A stretch of DNA of 32,404 bases from JBPOJN01 sp052033505 (GTDB lineage Bacteria > UBA10199 > JACPAL01 > GCA-016699445), in NCBI GenBank assembly GCA_052033505.1, contig JBPOJN010000093.1, positions 1 through 32,404 of the forward strand, given 5' to 3'. The notes beneath the pieces were generated by a model that saw only the letters and a program-made list of their open reading frames with translations, did no database searches and had not been told where the DNA came from. The position numbers were made by a program, and so were the translations under genes. This document shows positions 24,713 to 31,610 of the stretch, in pieces (the first letter of the stretch is position 1; each line of letters opens with the position of its first letter).

Positions 24713-24811
24713 GGAGCGGTTTTTTAAGGGTTTTGAATAAAGCATAGGCGCTCCGGGAGTGATCCCTTATCGTTAAGGTTGCGATTTCATTAACGAAAGG
24801 AGCGGCCTATG
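24713..24811 (+). repeat. Leader with competing inverted repeats and a Shine-Dalgarno in one arm
   Basis: Three copies of one 6-mer, in alternating orientation, lie in this gap: GGAGCG at 24713-24718 (arm A), its complement CGCTCC at 24749-24754 (arm B) and GGAGCG again at 24799-24804 (arm C). B can pair with A or C. The B/C pairing is longer, CATAGGCGCTCC with GGAGCGGCCTATG apart from one bulged base, and holds an inner stem TCGTTAA (24770-24776) with TTAACGA (24790-24796). Arm C contains AAGGAG, a ribosome site six bases before an ATG at 24809. Pairing could therefore hide or expose it. That ATG reads out of frame with the VWA ORF at 24822. Confidence 0.45.
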
Positions 24812-24821
24812 CAGAAGAAGG

Positions 24822-26369
24822 ATGGACATCGCCAAGAAAACGATCAAAGAAACGATCGCTACGCTTCCCGCCGACACGCATGTGGCTCTCCGCGTTTATG
24901 CGCACCGCATGGAGCAATCGAATAAAGACTTAAGCTGCGTCGACACCGAACTCCTGGTGCCCTTCGCCCCGCTCGATGTGGCGGCATTCTCCGCGAAAGT
25001 CGATTCAATCCAACCCAAAGGTTACACGCCCATCGCCTACTCACTCTCTCAGGTCGCGAACGACTTCGGCGTCGAACGCGAGGCGGAGAAGGTCATTATT
25101 TTGGTCAGCGACGGCGAAGAAACCTGCGGCGGCGACCCCGTGCAGGCGGTCAAAGACCTGATCGCGAAGGGTTTTAAACTCAAACTCCACGCAGTCGGAT
25201 TCAACGTCGATCCGAAGACGCAGGCCCAGCTTCAGGCGATATCGGCGGCCGGAAACGGACAGTATTACGACGCACGCGACGGTGCGGCCTTAAGCTCGGC
25301 TCTTCAAAAAATTACTCAGGAAGCTTTGTTGATTCAGAAAACGACCGCAACGTACGGCAGCGAAATCAAAGGCGGCGATTCGTACGAGACGGCGGTCGCT
25401 CTCACGCCGGGCACGGAATACAAACTCAATCATCATCAGAGACAGAATCAGTTCGATTATTTCTACGTCGACTTGAAGGCCGGACAGCAGCTGTCGGCGA
25501 CTTTGGGCACCTTGGGCAAAGGCGTCGCGATCCAGGGAGAACTCGCGCAGGACAATACGAACCCTTACGCCGGCTTTCAGATCCACGACTCCAATCGGAC
25601 TAAGCTCGTCTCGAAGGAAATCATCGGTGCCGCGAATCACACCGAAACTCTGCAGGCCGACGCCGCGCAAAGTTCGCGCTTCTACCTCCTGATCGGCAGC
25701 ACGTACGACCACATGAACAAGGAATGTCCCTTCAAGATCACGGTCAGCGACTTCTTCGACGCCGGCACGCAAGCCGACGCGGGTGATACGATGGAAACGG
25801 CTCTCGCGATCGAAAAAGGCAAACCCGTCTCGGGCGCGGTCATGTTCAGCGATACCGGAGACGTTTATAAAATCAATACGACCAAGGGCGAACCGATCAC
25901 GGTCATGGTGATGCCGGACAACCAAAAAGCCACGTTGAAGGCCATCCTCTCCGACGATCTGGGCGTGCATTTGGCCGAAAGCCATTCGCCGAACGAAGGT
26001 GCCGGTTTCCGTATAAGCGGCATCGCGACCGGCCCGGCGACCTATTTGCGTGTCCAAAGATTCTACAACGACGATCCCGCCACGAAATACACGCTGACCT
26101 TCGAAGGCGCGTCCGCGGTTCCAGCCACGACCGAAGTCGCCCCGCCTCCCTCTGCTCCGGCGGCCCCGATCGCAACCGCAACACCCACGCCGATTCCACA
26201 CATCGAACCAAGACCCGATCACCTCAGACCCGAACCTCCCGACTTTACCCTCTCCAATCCAAGGATATGGAAGATCATCGGCATCGCGTTCGGAGCGGGT
26301 TTACTCCCGGGCCTCGTGGGAGGCTTCGTGCTCCGCGGTCTTTTCAGGAAGAAGCCAGCTTCATCTTAA
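24822..26369 (+). CDS. VWA-domain protein lacking its N-terminus (possible deletion product)
   Basis: The 515-residue ORF begins in the middle of a von Willebrand A domain of the secreted lipoprotein or envelope type. The readable parts are MDIAKKTIKETIATLPADTH, LRVYAHRMEQSNKDLSCVDTELLVPF, KGYTPIAYSLSQ and SDGEETCGGDP. The signal peptide and the first strand with the metal-binding DxSxS, which should lie just before MDIAKK, are missing. Then comes a long beta-rich region with two similar halves (GDSYETAVAL near residue 190 and GDTMETALAIEKG near 320), a Pro/Ala linker, and a C-terminal membrane helix with a basic end (FRKKPASS). Upstream, ATGCAGAAGAAG at 24809 would be a normal start for a signal peptide (MQKK) but is one base out of frame. 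An internal 5' deletion or an assembly collapse would explain both facts. The gene converges with hipA, overlapping it by 9 bases. Confidence 0.75.
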   Translation: MDIAKKTIKETIATLPADTHVALRVYAHRMEQSNKDLSCVDTELLVPFAPLDVAAFSAKVDSIQPKGYTPIAYSLSQVANDFGVEREAEKVIILVSDGEETCGGDPVQAVKDLIAKGFKLKLHAVGFNVDPKTQAQLQAISAAGNGQYYDARDGAALSSALQKITQEALLIQKTTATYGSEIKGGDSYETAVALTPGTEYKLNHHQRQNQFDYFYVDLKAGQQLSATLGTLGKGVAIQGELAQDNTNPYAGFQIHDSNRTKLVSKEIIGAANHTETLQADAAQSSRFYLLIGSTYDHMNKECPFKITVSDFFDAGTQADAGDTMETALAIEKGKPVSGAVMFSDTGDVYKINTTKGEPITVMVMPDNQKATLKAILSDDLGVHLAESHSPNEGAGFRISGIATGPATYLRVQRFYNDDPATKYTLTFEGASAVPATTEVAPPPSAPAAPIATATPTPIPHIEPRPDHLRPEPPDFTLSNPRIWKIIGIAFGAGLLPGLVGGFVLRGLFRKKPASS

Positions 26370-27635
26370 CCCATCGACTACACGAAAAGCGCCCGCCATA
26401 CGCTCCACCTCTCCGGCGGAGAAGCGGTAAGTCTTCGTAATTTTACGCCAGTCTTTGACTGAAGCGATGACTTCTTCGATAATCCGCTCGGCCTTTTTCG
26501 ATTTGACCCGGAAATAAACCGCGACTTCCCGTGCCAGCTCCAAACTTTGCGCGTTGTCGGTCTCCGAAATATTGAGCCGCAGTCCATCGGCCGTCGCGAC
26601 CGGATTCATGTCGTAAGCCGGTGAAAGACGCCATCCTTTGGACTCGAGCAAAAATCCGTGATTGCGCAGATGGTCGTCGGTATTGGAAACGCAGATAAAA
26701 AATACGATGCGGCGCCAAAGCTGTTCCAAATCTCGGTCCGGCTCCGCGCCTTGACGCATGAGGAATTGCGCGAGCTCCAGATAACTCGCTCCAGAGGAAG
26801 CGTCGTCCCCTTCCGAACGCTGCAAGAGAGTCATCGCGGATGCGAAATGAATGCGTTTCTGACGGAGTTCGCGATCGAAACGTTTCGTGAGAAAAGTACG
26901 ATGACGGCTGTTGAAACGGCGGGACAAAGACTCGGAGACGTCGACTTGAGATCGAACGGCGAGTTTATGGATGACTTCTTCCCAGGCGCCGACGTCCGTT
27001 TCGTCCTGCGTGCTCGGAAATTTTGCGATCCACAAGTCCCCCTTTTTATCGACCACACTCGCTTTCGGGCGAGCCCCTCCCAAAGAAGAACCGGGGACGA
27101 TTAAAAGCTTCAGCCACTTCGCATAGTCTCCGTCTTGATTCGCATCCTTCTTTTCCAATTCCAGACTGGCATGTTCCAGCTCAGAAAGAGAGGTCCACGG
27201 AGGAGACGCTTGTGCCGCCTGTTCGTCTAAAAAAGGCCCCTTCGGCTCCGTACGAAAACGCAAAGCCCCCATGCGGTGGCCGTCGTAAACGCCGAGCAAA
27301 AAATCGGACTCCAAAAGGGTATGCTCTTTGCGTTTTTCATGACGCGCCGCTTGAGCCTCGCGGCGACGCATCAGCAGCCGTCCCCATCGATCGGGCGCGG
27401 AATCCAGGAAAACGCCGAAGTTTTCCCGGCCTGTCGAAGGATACTGCAGGCCCGCGTAAAGCCTTAAGGCAGGATCAAAAGTCTGGGCCCGGCCGCTCTT
27501 GAGCCACTCGGGAGAATACTCAAAAGAGAATATTTCCTTTCCCCGCAAAGGAGCGGCAAAAAGAAAACCCACGAAGGACGGCTGGGAGAGCGAAACATCA
27601 TCCATCCAGACTTCGATTCGCCGCCGCGTACTCAT
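26361..27635 (-). CDS. hipA: HipA-family serine/threonine kinase toxin
   Basis: HipA kinases phosphorylate cytoplasmic targets, with GltX the known one in E. coli, and can halt growth. The 424-residue product is full length. It has the N-subdomain (FGVFLDSAPDRWGRLLMRRRE), the glycine-rich GGARPKASV, a strand-lysine DLWIAKFPS, FLTKRFDR, and the catalytic segment CVSNTDDHLRNHGFL followed by the DFG-like LSPAYDMNP. All residues needed for kinase activity look present. Its ATG overlaps the hipB stop as ATGA, so the pair is coupled and antitoxin is made first. The direct target of this enzyme cannot be read. Confidence 0.93.
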   Translation of the reverse strand: MSTRRRIEVWMDDVSLSQPSFVGFLFAAPLRGKEIFSFEYSPEWLKSGRAQTFDPALRLYAGLQYPSTGRENFGVFLDSAPDRWGRLLMRRREAQAARHEKRKEHTLLESDFLLGVYDGHRMGALRFRTEPKGPFLDEQAAQASPPWTSLSELEHASLELEKKDANQDGDYAKWLKLLIVPGSSLGGARPKASVVDKKGDLWIAKFPSTQDETDVGAWEEVIHKLAVRSQVDVSESLSRRFNSRHRTFLTKRFDRELRQKRIHFASAMTLLQRSEGDDASSGASYLELAQFLMRQGAEPDRDLEQLWRRIVFFICVSNTDDHLRNHGFLLESKGWRLSPAYDMNPVATADGLRLNISETDNAQSLELAREVAVYFRVKSKKAERIIEEVIASVKDWRKITKTYRFSAGEVERMAGAFRVVDGLR

Positions 27636-27952
27636 GAGAGGCTCCGGCGAGGCGCCCTGGATCGAAGCGGCAAATGAGCATCTTGAAGCTTCCGGCCGAG
27701 TTCGTCGTCTCTCCCGATGAGCGCCAAATCCTTCTCAAGCCCTAGACAAGACAAAACGCTGACATAAGCCCCGAGCGTCACACTGGAATCTCCGCTCTCA
27801 ATGGCCTGTAAGGTGGGACGAGACATGCCGGCCCGTTCCGCCACCTGTCCGGCCGACAATCGACGCCTCAATCGGGCCAAATGGATATTAGCGCCCAAAT
27901 CTCTCAGAAGACGCTGGGTCGCGGGAATGAGCACAATCTTAGTTCTCGGCAT
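27632..27952 (-). CDS. hipB: HipB-like XRE-family antitoxin
   Basis: The 106-residue product has a Cro/C1-type helix-turn-helix (ANIHLARLRRRLSAGQVAERAGMSRPTLQAIESGDSSVTL, about residues 20-60), which binds DNA, and a basic C-terminal tail (LPLRSRAPRRS). HipB proteins repress their own operon and neutralise HipA. I chose the ATG at 27952, because the ORF's earlier ATG at 27982 would encode a stretch made entirely by the operator palindrome. A TATAAT -10 box at 27973-27978 (minus strand) lies about 20 bases before that ATG, so the transcript may be nearly leaderless; no ribosome site is seen. Partner of hipA (ATGA overlap). Confidence 0.88.
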   Translation of the reverse strand: MPRTKIVLIPATQRLLRDLGANIHLARLRRRLSAGQVAERAGMSRPTLQAIESGDSSVTLGAYVSVLSCLGLEKDLALIGRDDELGRKLQDAHLPLRSRAPRRSLS

Positions 27953-27976
27953 AATGTTAAATATATTTAACATTAT
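27951..27976. promoter_or_regulatory. Perfect 26-bp palindrome over the hipB start (operator 1)
   Basis: The half ATAATGTTAAATA (27951-27963) is followed directly by its exact reverse complement (27964-27976). It covers the ATG of hipB and the TATAAT box that starts at 27978 on the minus strand, so a bound repressor would block transcription initiation. This fits HipB autoregulation, which is known for HipBA systems, but the binding is inferred. Confidence 0.8.
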
Positions 27977-27980
27977 AACC

Positions 27981-28010
27981 ATTTAATGTAAATTATATTT
28001 TACATTAAAT
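27981..28010. promoter_or_regulatory. 12-bp inverted repeat upstream of hipB (operator 2)
   Basis: ATTTAATGTAAA (27981-27992) and its exact complement TTTACATTAAAT (27999-28010) are separated by six A/T bases. It shares the AATGTTAAA-like half with operator 1, whose centre is 32 bases away, about three helical turns. It also lies 46 bases upstream of the divergent metallopeptidase gene, so it could affect both directions. Confidence 0.75.
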
Positions 28011-28055
28011 ATTTTAAAGACTTGCTCCCCACTCCTCACTAAGTCTTTCTAAATC

Positions 28056-29087
28056 ATGCTGCTCGACACCGCCACCTCCCACGTCGCCGTGATCTTGAGA
28101 GAAATTTTCGAATGGTCTCTCACTCCCTCTGAAAAAACGGCACCGCATCCTAAAGCGTTTTTAGTTTACGATACGGCGACTCCGCTGGCGCAGCTTTTGT
28201 CCTCCGCCTACCGCCACGCCTTGCCCGATGTGGAAGCCGTGGATTTTGACCGCAGCGATCCCGAGACGATCAAACGCAAGATCGAAACGCTCGCACCCGG
28301 CGACTTAGTGATCTTGGTACAATCCACGAGTTTTCGCCTGGACGCCTTTCGGATCCGGGTCCATCTTTTCGAACGCGGACTGAAAGTCATCGAGCATCCG
28401 CACTTGGGCCGCGTCACTCAAGATGAAATCGAAACCTACGTCGCCGCCCTCGCCTACGAGGCCGCGTACTACCGCCGCGTGGGACCGGATCTGAAATCCC
28501 GTTTGGACCGCGCCGGTGAAGTGAAACTCATCGGTGGCGGAGAGACGCTCACTTACGGAGGTCCTTTCGAAGAGGCGAAACTCAACATCGGCGACTATCG
28601 CGGCATGAAAAACGTCGGCGGACAATTCCCGATCGGCGAGGTTTTTACGGAATTAAAAGACTTAAAGCATTTAAACGGCCGCATCCCGCTTTTCGCCTTC
28701 GGCGATCAGACGTTTTCGGTAGCCGAAGCTTCCCAACCCATCGTGATCGAAATCAAAGAAGGCAAACTGATCGCGGCCCATGACGCCACTCCTGGGTTCG
28801 AGGCCGTCTTGCAAGATATTCGGAATCACGAAGGCGATATCTGGGTGCGCGAACTGGGCTTCGGCTTAAACCGCGCGCTCACGCGGACCGCCCGCATTTC
28901 CCACGACGTCGGCATTTATGAGCGCATGTGCGGCGTCCACCTCTCGATCGGAAGCAAACACGCGCTCTATCCCAAAGAGGGATTCCACAAAAAGAAGGTC
29001 AAATTTCACGTCGACGTCTTCGCGGCGGTCGATGAAGTGCAGGTGGACGGCGAAGTCGTTTACAGAAACAGAACTTACACCCTCTGA
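28056..29087 (+). CDS. M29 (thermophilic aminopeptidase) family-like metallopeptidase
   Basis: The 343-residue cytoplasmic protein fits the C-terminal part of the M29 aminopeptidase family (AmpS/AmpT-like). It has NVGGQFPIGEVF with E195, RELGFGLNRALT with E266, MCGVHLSIGS with H295, and KFHVDVFA with H318 and D320; these five match the Glu, Glu, His and His-x-Asp metal ligands expected. The N-terminal half (VYDTATPLAQLLSSAYRHAL, PGDLVILVQSTSFRL, EIETYVAAL) resembles the first, nucleotide-hydrolase-like half of these proteins. It is shorter than the characterised enzymes (about 410), so it may be a distinct subfamily. It is divergent from hipB and convergent with the DUF2400 gene, eight bases away. 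The substrate is unknown and aminopeptidase activity is inferred. Confidence 0.7.
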   Translation: MLLDTATSHVAVILREIFEWSLTPSEKTAPHPKAFLVYDTATPLAQLLSSAYRHALPDVEAVDFDRSDPETIKRKIETLAPGDLVILVQSTSFRLDAFRIRVHLFERGLKVIEHPHLGRVTQDEIETYVAALAYEAAYYRRVGPDLKSRLDRAGEVKLIGGGETLTYGGPFEEAKLNIGDYRGMKNVGGQFPIGEVFTELKDLKHLNGRIPLFAFGDQTFSVAEASQPIVIEIKEGKLIAAHDATPGFEAVLQDIRNHEGDIWVRELGFGLNRALTRTARISHDVGIYERMCGVHLSIGSKHALYPKEGFHKKKVKFHVDVFAAVDEVQVDGEVVYRNRTYTL

Positions 29088-29095
29088 ACGTTTAC

Positions 29096-29908
29096 TCACC
29101 AACCAACCGTCATGCCGTGATGGCAGATCGGAAAATCGAATCGCACCGGATCTTCCGGACTCAGCTCTTTCAAAAACTTCGTCACGTCCATCGCCATGTC
29201 CCAGCGGGGATTTTTATAAGCCGAAAGTTTGTGGCGGACCGCAAATTGAAAAATATGCGTGTCGAGCGGAATGATGAGCTTGGACGCCGCGATCTCGGGC
29301 CAGAGTCCCAGGTCGAAACCGTCCTTGGGCCGGACAACCCACCGGAGAAACATATTCAAACGCTTGCAGGGAGAACCGTCTTTTGGAGACGGGAAAAAAT
29401 ACCGGAAGCCCCGGGACGCCGCGCGCGCATGCAGGAGCGGCGGTAAATCGTCTAAAATTCCCGCAGTGACTTTTTCGAGCATGGGCCTCACGTCGCTATC
29501 CGCCGGATCGTAATGCTTCAAAAAAAGTGCCTTCAACGACCGATGCTTTTTCAAGACGCCGCGCAGCCAGGCCATCAACAGCACGACGTCACCGCCACGG
29601 ACCCAGCGGTGCACGAACCCCTCATAACGCGGCGCCTCGATCTTCGCGTCGAACGCCGCGACATAGCCTCTCGGGCTCTTGCCCATCAAACCCAGTATCT
29701 TTTGCACGGAGGCCTGCACGGCCTTCACGTTTCCGAACGCGAGCGACGCCGAAATCAGCGCCGCGATTTCTTGATCGGCCGGGTCGGCGTATTGATGGAC
29801 GTAGTAAATGGGATCGTCGCTTAAGTATTTCCGGTCCGCGTACGTTTCGGACAATTCCGTCAGGAAAAGTTTCAGCTCATGCCGTTTGTTTGACAGGGAT
29901 CTTCTCAT
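29096..29908 (-). CDS. TIGR02757 / DUF2400 family protein
   Basis: The 270-residue product matches this uncharacterised family closely: DDPIYYVHQYADPADQEIAALISASLAFGNVKAVQASV, then GSPCKRLNMFLRWVVRPKDGFDLGLW, SKLIIPLDTHIF, and SPEDPVRFDFPI near the end. The HhH-like middle and PLDTH segments suggest a relation to the base-excision DNA glycosylase fold, though no activity is established. The ATG lies 18 bases from the divergent nadA start, so the two promoters must overlap. Length and motifs are complete. Confidence 0.9.
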   Translation of the reverse strand: MRRSLSNKRHELKLFLTELSETYADRKYLSDDPIYYVHQYADPADQEIAALISASLAFGNVKAVQASVQKILGLMGKSPRGYVAAFDAKIEAPRYEGFVHRWVRGGDVVLLMAWLRGVLKKHRSLKALFLKHYDPADSDVRPMLEKVTAGILDDLPPLLHARAASRGFRYFFPSPKDGSPCKRLNMFLRWVVRPKDGFDLGLWPEIAASKLIIPLDTHIFQFAVRHKLSAYKNPRWDMAMDVTKFLKELSPEDPVRFDFPICHHGMTVGW

Positions 29909-29926
29909 CGCCTTAAAGCTTCTTTC

Positions 29927-30895
29927 ATGACCATCGCAATGGACGGAGCGCTTTCCTTGGATCCGAGACCCGACTTGATCTCCGAAATCAAACGCTTGAA
30001 AAAAGAACGGAACGCCGTCCTACTCGCTCATTTCTACCAGGAATCCGAAATACAAGACCTGGCCGACCACGTCGAGGACAGTTTGGGTCTCGCGCGCCGT
30101 GCCCAAAAAACCGACGCGGACGTAATCGTCTTCGCCGGCGTTCATTTCATGGCCGAGACCGCGAAGATCCTGAACCCCACCAAAACCGTCGTGATTCCGG
30201 ATTTAGACGCCGGCTGCTCTTTAGCTGATAGCTGCCCTCCGCAGGAGTTCACTGCGTTCAAGGCCAAATACCCCGGCCACGTCGTGATCTCCTACATCAA
30301 CTGCAGTGCCGCCATCAAAGCCTTGAGCGACGTGATCTGCACGTCGTCCAACGCCGAAAAGATCGTCCGCCAGATCCCAAAAGACCAGCCAATCATTTTC
30401 GCGCCGGACCGGAATCTCGGCGCCTACCTGATCAAGAAGACCGGCCGCGACATGGTGCTCTGGAACGGAACCTGTATCGTCCATGAAATTTTCAGCGAAA
30501 AGAAACTGGTCCAGCTCAAAGTCCGCTACCCGAAAGCGCTGACGATCGCGCATCCGGAATGCGAGCCTCACGTCTTGAAACATGCGGACTTCATCGGGTC
30601 GACCTCGAAACTGCTACAGTTCGTACAAGAAAATCCTGCGCAGCAGTTCATCGTCGTGACCGAAGCCGGCATCCTGCATCAGATGGAAAAAGCGGCGCCT
30701 GAAAAAACGTTCATTCCCGCCCCGCCGGAAGACGACACGTGCGCTTGCAACGAATGCCCTTACATGAAGAAAAACACGCTCGAGAAACTCTACCTTTGCC
30801 TGCGCGATTTAAAACCCGAAATCACGATGCCGGAAGACTTAAGGTTGGCGGCATTGAAACCGATGTTGAAGATGTTCGAACTGACGGATGCTTAA
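29927..30895 (+). CDS. nadA: Quinolinate synthase
   Basis: NadA condenses iminoaspartate with dihydroxyacetone phosphate to give quinolinate in de novo NAD synthesis; it needs a [4Fe-4S] cluster. The 322-residue product has VLLAHFYQESEIQDLADHV, VHFMAETAKILNP, GCSLADSC (C97 likely a cluster ligand), NGTCIVHE (C183), HPECEPHV, TEAGILHQM, and CACNECPYMKKNTLEKL with C277 as probable third ligand. No nadB or nadC lies in the window, so the rest of the pathway is elsewhere. No clear ribosome site precedes the ATG. The gene is followed at 26 bases by the 3' end of the convergent toxin gene. Confidence 0.97.
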   Translation: MTIAMDGALSLDPRPDLISEIKRLKKERNAVLLAHFYQESEIQDLADHVEDSLGLARRAQKTDADVIVFAGVHFMAETAKILNPTKTVVIPDLDAGCSLADSCPPQEFTAFKAKYPGHVVISYINCSAAIKALSDVICTSSNAEKIVRQIPKDQPIIFAPDRNLGAYLIKKTGRDMVLWNGTCIVHEIFSEKKLVQLKVRYPKALTIAHPECEPHVLKHADFIGSTSKLLQFVQENPAQQFIVVTEAGILHQMEKAAPEKTFIPAPPEDDTCACNECPYMKKNTLEKLYLCLRDLKPEITMPEDLRLAALKPMLKMFELTDA

Positions 30896-30921
30896 AATCC
30901 CCCGGTGTCTCATAAAACCAC

Positions 30922-31275
30922 TCAAGACACACGCGACAATCTCTCAAACAAAAATTCCGAAAGATCACGCCTGCCGTCGAGAAATGCTAAGACCTCAACG
31001 CGATTCTCCTTAGATACAATGATACGATACATCAGTCGCCATGGAGGAAGAACCAGTTCTCGGAAACCTCCAAGGACGGACAGCCCCGGAATATGCAACA
31101 ACTCGGGAATCAACCGACCTCTTTGCGGATAACGATAAAGAAGAGAGGCCTTGAGCTTGATAGTTTTCAAAACTTTGGAAGCAGCCTGAACGCTTTCTTT
31201 GGAAATGAAGGAAACAACGGATTCCAAATCCTTTTGAGCGACGGGAGTCCAAATCACTTGGAAACGGCGAGCCAT
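30922..31275 (-). CDS. ParE/RelE-family toxin
   Basis: The 117-residue basic protein shows the RelE/ParE fold pattern: FQVIWTPVAQKDLESVVSFIS (entry strand and helix), AASKVLKTIKLKASLLYRYPQRGRLIPEL, then FRELVLPPWRLMYRII and VEVLAFLDGRRDLSEFL. The GFRELVLPPWRLMYRI segment is typical of ParE-type toxins. ParE acts on gyrase and RelE cleaves mRNA on the ribosome; which one applies cannot be decided. Its start is one base after the antitoxin stop. It is convergent with nadA, with 26 bases between the stops. Confidence 0.88.
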   Translation of the reverse strand: MARRFQVIWTPVAQKDLESVVSFISKESVQAASKVLKTIKLKASLLYRYPQRGRLIPELLHIPGLSVLGGFRELVLPPWRLMYRIIVSKENRVEVLAFLDGRRDLSEFLFERLSRVS

Positions 31276-31276
31276 G

Positions 31277-31564
31277 TCAACGCTTGTGAGACTCAGGAGC
31301 TATTCGTTTTTCAAGTCGAGCAAAAAATGCTTCCTGCTCAACGCCTTCGCCCTTCTCGGCTTCAACAACGCCCTGAGAAATCAGTTTAAGAATCACAAGA
31401 GCCTCCCGATCCCGCTCAAAACTCCGGATATCCTGAACGACCACTTTAGCTTCGCCATTCTGTGTAATCACGACCGGAGATCCTCTGCGCGTCACGGTTG
31501 CGATCAACTCCGCCGAACGTGTCTTCATGTAGGTCACAGGCTTGATGTCTTGAGATGAGTTCAT
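31277..31564 (-). CDS. Phd/YefM-family antitoxin
   Basis: The 95-residue product has the Phd/YefM N-terminal DNA-binding part: IKPVTYMKTRSAELIATVTRRGSPVVITQNGEAKVVVQDI (about residues 6-45), and an acidic C-terminal region (EAEKGEGVEQEAFFARLEKRI) expected to wrap the toxin. The ATG at 31564 follows a near-canonical promoter by about ten bases; the transcript would be almost leaderless. A possible in-frame start at 31603 lies inside the -35 box and is unlikely. It is the first gene of the toxin-antitoxin operon and probably its repressor. Confidence 0.9.
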   Translation of the reverse strand: MNSSQDIKPVTYMKTRSAELIATVTRRGSPVVITQNGEAKVVVQDIRSFERDREALVILKLISQGVVEAEKGEGVEQEAFFARLEKRIAPESHKR

Positions 31565-31571
31565 AGTGCTA

Positions 31572-31603
31572 AGTAGGGTACTAAATAAGGCCCCTACTGT
31601 CAA
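31572..31603 (-). promoter_or_regulatory. Promoter of the toxin-antitoxin operon with overlapping operator
   Basis: Reading the minus strand: TTGACA at 31603-31598, exactly 17 bases, then TACCCT at 31580-31575 as the -10. An inverted repeat AGTAGGG (31572-31578) and CCCTACT (31592-31598), 13 bases apart, overlaps both boxes. That is where the antitoxin, alone or with toxin, would be expected to bind for autorepression. The promoter boxes are seen directly; the regulator is inferred. Confidence 0.75.
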
Positions 31604-31610
31604 TTTCCCG

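Noticed and set aside
24809..24921. Short frame starting with MQKKDGHRQ
   Set aside because: It starts with a good ribosome site but ends after 37 codons, and its sequence after MQKK is the out-of-frame reading of the VWA gene. I treat it as a remnant of the lost start rather than as a gene.
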